A stretch of 64,000 nucleotides of DNA, from the NCBI RefSeq assembly GCF_023898315.1, contig NC_064621.1, positions 133,608,521 through 133,672,520 on the forward strand. The letters run 5' to 3'. This document shows positions 57,786 to 64,000 of this stretch, piece after piece; the stretch's first letter is position 1; the number at the start of each line of letters is the position of its first letter. Origin of the DNA: Schistocerca nitens. Its lineage: Eukaryota > Arthropoda > Insecta > Orthoptera > Acrididae. A program made the translations under genes and the position numbers. The notes under the pieces were generated by a model. The model saw only the letters and a program-made list of their open reading frames with translations, was not told the origin of the DNA and did no database searches.

Positions 57786-57979
57786 GTCAAATGGCTCTGA
57801 GCACTATGGGACTCAACTGCTGTGGTCATAAGTCCCCTAGAACTTAGAACTACCTAAACCTAACTAACCTAAGGACATCACACACATCCATGCCCGAGGC
57901 AGGATTCGAACCCGCGACCGTAGCGGTCGCGCGGTTCCAGACTGTAGCGCCTTTAACCGCTCGGCCACTCCGGCCGGCC
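57786..57979 (-). repeat. SINE-A, 8-bp target duplication
   Basis: TTCTGATA at 57778-57785 and 57980-57987. The 3' end of the SINE is slightly shortened (starts CAAATGGCTC). Confidence 0.85.
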
Positions 57980-57987
57980 TTCTGATA

Positions 57988-59273
57988 ATCGCAGTTATGA
58001 CTTGCCGCATAGAATGCGACATGCATTCAGCTTTCAGAGACCTATACCGTCTTTAACATTACAAAGAACATCTATTATCCTTAAAAGGGTAGGCCACGGC
58101 AATCGGATGACGGATTTACTTCAAACTTCGTGCATTTTACTAGTCCATTAGGACAACATACTAAGCAAGTAGTAAAGCGTACTAGTTAGGCGATTTCTGG
58201 AAAATCGCAAGAGACGCTTTACGTGGCAATAATGCACCGGTGCGATACGACTGCCAGCATGAGATGGCGGCGGTCATGTGGTTAGCGTTGAAGCTCCGTA
58301 ATCAGTGGATTGCTGGAGCAATTCCAGTTCATGTGTTTTCATTATTTTTATTTATATTTATTCAACACTAGTCTTATACATATCACATTTGAAAGATAAT
58401 ATGGTGAAAAGATAAGTGTGTTTGTAAGGAAGTTTTATTGAATTCTCAATGTTATTTAGTTTTTAGCTATTATTTACTATTACAACAAATGTTATATTTA
58501 TAATCATCGACAAGTAATACTAGCACAGCGAATGTTATGTTTATAATCATCGACAAATAAGCGACCAAACGCATAAAATTTCCCTCAAAATGTATGACTG
58601 TCCTGATTTCCGAAATCCCTTATACCTGCAATCGGGTAAGGTATGATGAACTGCTTTGCACCTGGACCCTTTGATCTGCAGACACACTTTTCATGCACGA
58701 CTGCCAGACATGGAAAGACCAAGTCCAACATTGATAAATAAACGCGTAAATGGCTTAATTCAGTGATACAATGATTTACAATATGCCAGAATGTGAGGGT
58801 AATGTACGATCAACCGTCGGGTGTGCTTTCCACATTACAAGTTGAAGAATGGTATTTTTCAGTCACGGAAAACATAAATTAAAACGTCATAGGCTCCATC
58901 GAATGAATCCAATGTTTCCGCATGCACAGGGAATTTTTAGAGTTTCTAAACGAAAACCAAAATTCATTGACATTTTGAAATATTTCTCTTTCTTATGGCA
59001 GTTGGATGGAAATCATGTATAACGCAACATTTTCGTAGCTTTGGCGACAATTGGCAATATATGACTCAACGTATCTTAATAGCACATTCACTAGAACAAA
59101 TTTCTCGTTAGTTGTCAATAAAATACGATCAAGTCTGAGGGCTCTTGACAAAGTTTTTAACTCTTCTCTAGAAATAAAAGACGCATAATACATGTTGTGT
59201 TACTAAAAACGACTACTGTCCATACATCGAAAGTAATCTCCGGGTTTCCTGAAGGTACTTGCCCATTTCGTTA
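57988..59273. other. Unassigned AT-rich stretch
   Basis: 58455-58560 contains ATGTTAT-TTTATAATCATCGACAA twice, about 50 bp apart. No gene seen. Confidence 0.4.
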
Positions 59274-59520
59274 TTACTTAAGTTGAAACATCATCAGCTG
59301 GTCGCAGTTCGTGGCCAGTGATCCACCATAGTTGCCTCGGCACGGGATTTGGATATCGTCGTTTTCCCATGCACGGTATACCTTAACCACGGCGGCGCGC
59401 GAATAGTTTACAAACTTAGCTGCATCGGAAATGCTTCCACCTTCGGCCCGACAGCCGATAATCATGACCTTCTGGACATAAGATAAATGACTCCGTTTCT
59501 GCAATACCACAACGACTGCA
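59274..59520 (-). pseudogene. Tc1-like transposase N-terminal fragment
   Basis: Minus frame from 59510: SHLSYVQKVMIIGCRAEGGS and ISDAAKFVNYSRAAVVKVYR form the paired helix-turn-helix of Tc1-like transposases (compare RGMIIG, S-A-VSKV). The rest of the gene is absent to the left. Confidence 0.65.
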
Positions 59521-59667
59521 GTGTTCTCCGCACTCTTTATATACCCTCCACTGCCGCCTCCAGTCTATTGGTGGCTATTGAACAATGACGCCGAACATAG
59601 ACGGTGGTCACATTTACGTGACTGGACCATGTATCTCAGTTATGTTTCAAGTTATTATCTTTTATGT

Positions 59668-60076
59668 AACGAGGGAGAGGCTCCGTCCCCGCCGCAGCCA
59701 CAATGGTACACAACCCCACGACGACTACCGCAGTCCACTTTACCCCTCCGCCGCCCCACACCGAACCCAGGGATATTGTGCGGTTCGGCCCTCGGTGGAC
59801 CCCCAGGGAATGTCTCACACCAGACGAGTGTAACCCCTATGTTTGCGTGGTATAGTAATGGTGATATACGCGTACGTGGAGAACATAGTGTGAGTCGGAA
59901 TAAGGGGAACCAGCCCGCATTTGCCGAGGCAGATGGAAAACCGCCTAAAAACAGTCCACAGACTGGCCGGCTCACCAGACCTCGACACAAATCCGCCGGG
60001 CGGATTCGTGCCGGGGACCGGCGCTCCTTCCCGCCCGGAAAGCCGCGCATTAGACCGCACGGCCAATCGGGCGGGC
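59668..60076 (-). repeat. GC-rich SINE-like repeat with 12-bp target duplication
   Basis: About 409 bp, much more GC-rich than its flanks, bounded by TATCTTTTATGT at 59656-59667 and 60077-60088. The minus strand starts GCCCGCCCGATTGGCCGTGC, resembling a tRNA-like A-box region. No coding function despite several open frames. Confidence 0.8.
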
Positions 60077-60088
60077 TATCTTTTATGT

Positions 60089-60816
60089 TATTGTACGTTT
60101 AACCCGAATAACCTGTACATTTATGCATGGGAATATAAACTGGAAAAGTAGAGAAACCTGAAATACGAATTAATAGAAAGAGCAATATGTGTGATACAAT
60201 CTGCTAGCCCTAGGAAGTGTTGAGGGGAAAAAGGAAGAGTTTATTCCAATAAACATAATTGTAAACTGAATTTTTGATCATGTATTGGTCATGGTTAGCA
60301 CTGTGAATAATGGATATCATTGAATAACATCTCCTACGGTTGGAAAATCAGAAGTAATGAGAATATCTGCAAGAATACACCGGTACTGGCAAATCGAAGG
60401 ATAGTCTTCTCTGGACTCTGCTACCGAATCAGTGGAAACAGGCAAAGAAAACGAATATTCGTGTATTTCTCGAAAAATAAGTCAAAACAGTCATGAATTA
60501 CAGATATATGGACAGAATTTTAAATAATGCAAAGAAACTTCTTTAACAATAAAATACTATATTTTATTACTGTTCAAGACAAAAATATAAGATGTTAGGA
60601 GCGACATGGAGAGAAGAAAGGAAAGTCGATATAGGGAGAAGATTAAGGAGTACTGTAAAAATAGGAAACGACAGAGACAGAAGAAGAATTGAAGTTGTTG
60701 CATGACAATAGGTGGTCAGCTCTAAAATTTAAAACAAGACATACTTTAAGACAATCTCGTATAAGCAGTGAATGTTTTAATCATTAGCTCAAGAAAATTA
60801 AGTTACATAATTAATG
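60089..60816. other. Unassigned AT-rich stretch
   Basis: No domain or repeat recognised. Confidence 0.4.
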
Positions 60817-60994
60817 TTTTGTTTCTTTCGAGATGTGTGTGCAATCCTGGTGCACACTGAAAGCTCCACGGTACAATAGCGCAGAACGCAGCTAGAGGAC
60901 CGAAATCAAAGTGGCGCAGCCGGTCTCCACCTTATGGATGGAGATTTCAGTGTATACTAGGACTGCACATATGTATACATGCAAAGAAACAAAA
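60817..60994. mobile_element. Small MITE-like element
   Basis: Ends TTTTGTTTCTTTCGAGATGT and ...TGCAAAGAAACAAAAA are imperfect inverses, extending about 55-60 bp inward (GTGCACACTGAAAGCTCCA against TGGAGATTTCAGTGTATAC). About 178 bp, no coding potential. Confidence 0.65.
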
Positions 60995-61003
60995 ATTATA
61001 TAT

Positions 61004-63021
61004 ATATGTGAGTCACCTAATATTACCGCTGGATATATTTCGTAAACCACATAAAATACTGACGAATCGATTCCACAGACTGAACGTGAGGAGAGGGGCT
61101 AGTGTAATTGGTTAATACAAACCATACAAAAATGCACGCAAGTATGTTTTTTAACACAAACCTACATTTTTTTCAAATGGAACCACGTTAGTTTTGTTAG
61201 CACATCTGAACATATAAACAAATACGTAATCAGTGCCGTTTGTTGCATTGTAAAATGTTAACTACATCCGGAGATATTGTAACCTAAAGTTGACGCTTGA
61301 GTACCACTCCTCCGCTGTTCGATCGTGTGTATCGGAGAGCACCGAATTACCTAGGGATCCAAAGGGAACGGTGATGGACCTTAGGTACAGAAGAGACTGG
61401 AACAGCACATTACGTCCACATGCTAACACCTTTTTATTGGACTTTTTCACTGACGCACATGTACATTACCATGAGGGGTGAGGTACACGTACACACGTGG
61501 TTTCCGTTTTCAATTACGGAGTGGAATAGAGTGTGTCCCGACATGTCAGGCCAATAGATGTTCAATGTGGTGGCCATCATTTGCTGCACACAATTGCAAT
61601 CTCTGGCATAATGAATGTCGTACACGCCGTAGTACACCTGGTGTAATGTCGCCGCAGGCTGCCACAATACGTTGTTTCATATCCTCTGGGATTGTAGGCA
61701 CATAACGATACACATTCTCCTTTAACGTACCCCAGAGAAAGAAGTCCAGAGGTGTAAGATCAGGAGAACGGGCTGGCCAATTTATGCGTCCTCCACGTCT
61801 TATGAAACGCCCGTCGAACATCCTGTCAAGGGTCAGCCTAGTGTTAATTGCGGAATGTGCAGGTGCACCATCATGCTGATACCACATACGTCAACGCGTT
61901 TCCAGTGGGACATTTTCGAGCAACGTTGGCAGATCATTCTGTAGAAACGCGATGTTTGTTGCAGCTGTTTGGGCACCTGCAATGAAGTGAGGACCAATGA
62001 GGTAGTCGCCAATGATTCCGCACCATACATTTACAGTCCACTGTCGCTGTCGCTCTACCTGTCTGAGCCAGCGAGGATTGTAGTCATCACCATGTAATTG
62101 CTGATGTAGCAACACATGAAACGGGTGAAAGCGGTGACGATGCAGTATGCGCATGAGACCACTTTGAATCAGTCCACCGGCTCTCGCAATGTCCCGTGTA
62201 CTCATGTGTGGGTTCATGGCAACAGCAGCTAACACACCAACTGCACCCGCTTCTCCTGTGACGGGCCTGTTACGGACCCGTTTGCGTGCTACGAGCATAC
62301 CTGTTGCATACAGTTGGCGGTAGATGTTTTGCAATGTGCAGCACGTTGGATGCTCTCTGCCCGGGTACCGTTCTGCATACACCCTGCAGGCTACAGCTGC
62401 ATTTCGTCGACACTCGCCATAGATGAGTATCATCTCCGCCTTTTCAGAGTTCGAATACACCATTGTCACAGTTCCTACAACACTACACTCTCACAGACGT
62501 CTGGTAACACGGTGTACTACAGTTGGTCTGCGTGCGGAGACGAATGCAGAAAAACAATAGCAGCAAGCGCTACATGCGGACACTGCGACAGCTAGACCGA
62601 ACCACAACAGTGCACTACAGCCACACTCGAAAACACGGTCGCCATTGTAAAAATGTCCCTGCAGATGCTACTCGCCGACCGTGGCCCGCTGTTTGTTAGA
62701 ACACGCAACTGAACGTCGGAGGTTTCAAGCGTCAACTTTAGGTTACAATATCTCCGGATGTAATTAACATTTTACAGTGCAACAAACGGCACTGATTACG
62801 TATTTGTTTATACGTTCAGATGTGCTAACAAAACTAACGCGGTTCCATTTTAAAAAAACGTAGGTTTGTGTTAAAAAACATACTTCCGTGCATTTTTGTA
62901 TGGTTTGTATTAACCAGTTACACTAGCCCCTCTCCTCACGTTCGGAATGTGGAATCGGTTCGTCAGTATTTGATGTGGTTTACGAAATACATCCAGCGGT
63001 AACGTTAGGTGACTCATCCTG
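61004..63021 (-). mobile_element. Mariner-related element with terminal inverted repeats of about 300 bp
   Basis: Left arm about 61004-61303 and right arm about 62725-63021 are inverted copies (right end reads CAGGATGAGTCACCTAACGT on the minus strand; left arm has GAGTCACCTAATATTACC). TA flanks the right end at 63022-63023. One transposase gene on the minus strand. A different family from the 168-bp-TIR element but similar in design. Confidence 0.85.
61546..62469 (-). pseudogene. DD41D-type transposase, one stop and internal deletion
   Basis: From Met at 62469: helix-turn-helix-like start (NSEKAEMILIYGECRRNAAV), VAMNPHMSTRDIARAGGL, then FHVLLHQQLHGDDY joined directly to NPRWLRQVERQRQWTVNVWC. 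The block with the first catalytic Asp normally lies between these two, so about 40-plus residues appear deleted. A TGA at about 61888-61890 interrupts (compatible with CGA to TGA). Then WYQHDGAPAHSA holds the second Asp and SPDLTPLDFFLWGTLKENVY the third acid, 41 residues after the second: the DD41D arrangement. Ends ...HHIEHLLA at 61546. Confidence 0.85.
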
Positions 63022-63027
63022 TATATA

Positions 63028-64000
63028 CAGGGTGTTTCAAAAATGACCGGTATATTTGAAACGGCAATACAAACTAAACGAGCAGCGATAGAAATACACC
63101 GTTTGTTGCAATATGCTTGGGACAACATTACATTTTCAGGCAGACAAACTTTCGAAATTACAGTAGTTACAATTGTCAACAACAGATGGCGCTGCGGTCT
63201 GGGAAACTCTATAGTACGATATTTTCCACATATCCACCATGCGTAGCAATAATATGGCGTAGTCTCTGAATGAAATTACCCGAAACCTTTGACAACGTGT
63301 CTGGCGGAATGGCTTCACATGCAGATGAGATGTACTGCTTCAGCTGTTCAATTGTTTCTGGATTCTGGCGGTACACCTGGTCTTTCAAGTGTCCCCACAG
63401 AAAGAAGTCACAGGGGTTCATGTCTGGCGAATAGGGAGGCCAATCCACGCCGCCTCCTGTATGTTTCGGATAGCCCAAAGCAATCACACGATCATCGAAA
63501 TATTCATTCAGGAAATTAAAGACGTCGGCCGTGCGATGTGGCCGGGCACCATCTTGCATAAACCACGAGGTGTTCGCAGTGTCGTCTATGGCAGTTTGTA
63601 CCGCCACAAATTCACGAAGAATGTCCAGATAGCGTGATGCAGTAATCGTTTCGGATCTGAAAAATGGGCCAATGATTCCTTTGGAAGACATGGCGGCCCA
63701 GACCAGTACTTTTTGAGGATGCAGGGACGATGGGACTGCAACATGGGGCTTTTCGGTTCCCCATATGCGCCAGTTCTGTTTATTGACGAAGCCGTCCAGG
63801 TAAAAATACGCTTCGTCAGTAAACCAAATGCTGCCCACATGCATATCGCCGTCATCAATCCTGTGCACTATATCGTTAGCGAATGTCTCTCGTGCAGCAA
63901 TGGTAGCGGCGCTGAGGGGTTGCCGCGTTTGAATTTTGTATGGATAGAGGTGTAAACTCTGGCGCATGAGACGATACGTGGACGTTGGCGTCATTTGGAC
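63028..64000 (-). mobile_element. Mariner-like element with 168-bp terminal inverted repeats, copy 2 (cut by window end)
   Basis: The terminal repeat at 63028-63195 is nearly identical to that at 42540-42707. It is flanked on the left by TA (63026-63027). It lies four bases from the end of the neighbouring long-TIR element. The other terminal repeat is beyond the window. Confidence 0.9.
63209..64000 (-). CDS. Transposase of long-TIR element, copy 2, open to the window edge
   Basis: The frame is open from the window edge to TAG at 63209. Counting from the Met at 63994 (an internal Met; the true start lies outside the window), Asp 60 lies in IWFTDEAYFYLDG, Asp 148 in SWFMQDGARPHR, and Asp 191 and Asp 196 in YSPDMNPCDFFLWG. 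If Asp 196 aligns with mariner's third acid, 47 residues separate it from Asp 148, more than in classical mariner (34). HTGGGVDW before the third block accounts for much of the extra length. Unlike copy 1 this copy has no frameshift or stop in the visible part and could be intact. Confidence 0.85.
   Translation of the reverse strand, partial: VQMTPTSTYRLMRQSLHLYPYKIQTRQPLSAATIAARETFANDIVHRIDDGDMHVGSIWFTDEAYFYLDGFVNKQNWRIWGTEKPHVAVPSSLHPQKVLVWAAMSSKGIIGPFFRSETITASRYLDILREFVAVQTAIDDTANTSWFMQDGARPHRTADVFNFLNEYFDDRVIALGYPKHTGGGVDWPPYSPDMNPCDFFLWGHLKDQVYRQNPETIEQLKQYISSACEAIPPDTLSKVSGNFIQRLRHIIATHGGYVENIVL

Noticed and set aside
58255-58325. tRNA-like segment with GTGGTTAGCG
   Set aside because: B box is poor and arms do not pair convincingly; could be an old SINE, but not supported.
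59521-60102. 193-codon frame as a gene
   Set aside because: It spans the boundary of a GC-rich repeat with a target-site duplication.

Overview
This is a eukaryotic, repeat-saturated window, most likely intronic or intergenic DNA of a large insect genome. It carries many diverged copies of tRNA-derived SINEs, some with clear target-site duplications, CR1-like and other LINEs, several Tc1/mariner families, hAT pieces and a Ty3/Gypsy LTR element. From memory, the SINE and fold-back families match those abundant in grasshopper and locust (Orthoptera, Schistocerca-like) genomes; that assignment is inference. Only one segment looks like a host protein-coding exon: positions 38426-38672 on the minus strand, encoding part of the immunoglobulin domain and the adjoining tail of a class 2 semaphorin (Sema-2a-like), with good splice sites. 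The rest of the window may be its introns. No operons, CRISPR arrays or bacterial features are present. Layout: 1-16540 holds two head-to-head copies of one Ty3/Gypsy element. The left copy (minus strand, running off the window at base 1) has lost protease and most of RT. The right copy (plus strand) has two LTRs, gag, protease-RT and integrase, broken by two frameshifts and a nonsense codon. Both copies lack RNase H between RT and integrase, yet an RNase H fragment lies exactly between them. 16541-22345 carries mariner relics, a tRNA-like fold-back repeat, SINEs and a frameshifted hAT transposase. 22560-26414 is a nearly full-length but decayed CR1-like LINE with an esterase-type ORF1. 26620-34880 holds a fold-back repeat with a (TA)n core, two old LINE relics and a Tc1 relic. 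36454-38073 is a TA-flanked Tc1 element split by a SINE. The semaphorin exon follows. 40120-42400 is a decayed Tc1 copy holding a nested stack (a SINE, plus a hAT-type non-autonomous element that itself holds another SINE). 42540-44075 and 63028-64000 are two copies of a mariner-like element with 168-bp terminal inverted repeats and unusual catalytic spacing; 61004-63021 is a related element with terminal repeats of about 300 bp and DD41D spacing. The stretch 45770-60994 is a mosaic of further transposase relics, LINE fragments, SINEs, small fold-back elements and unassigned AT-rich DNA. Apart from the semaphorin exon, the window is best read as a record of successive insertions. Target-site duplications and nesting order several of them: SINEs are repeatedly the youngest layer, inserted into Tc1, hAT and LINE sequence.
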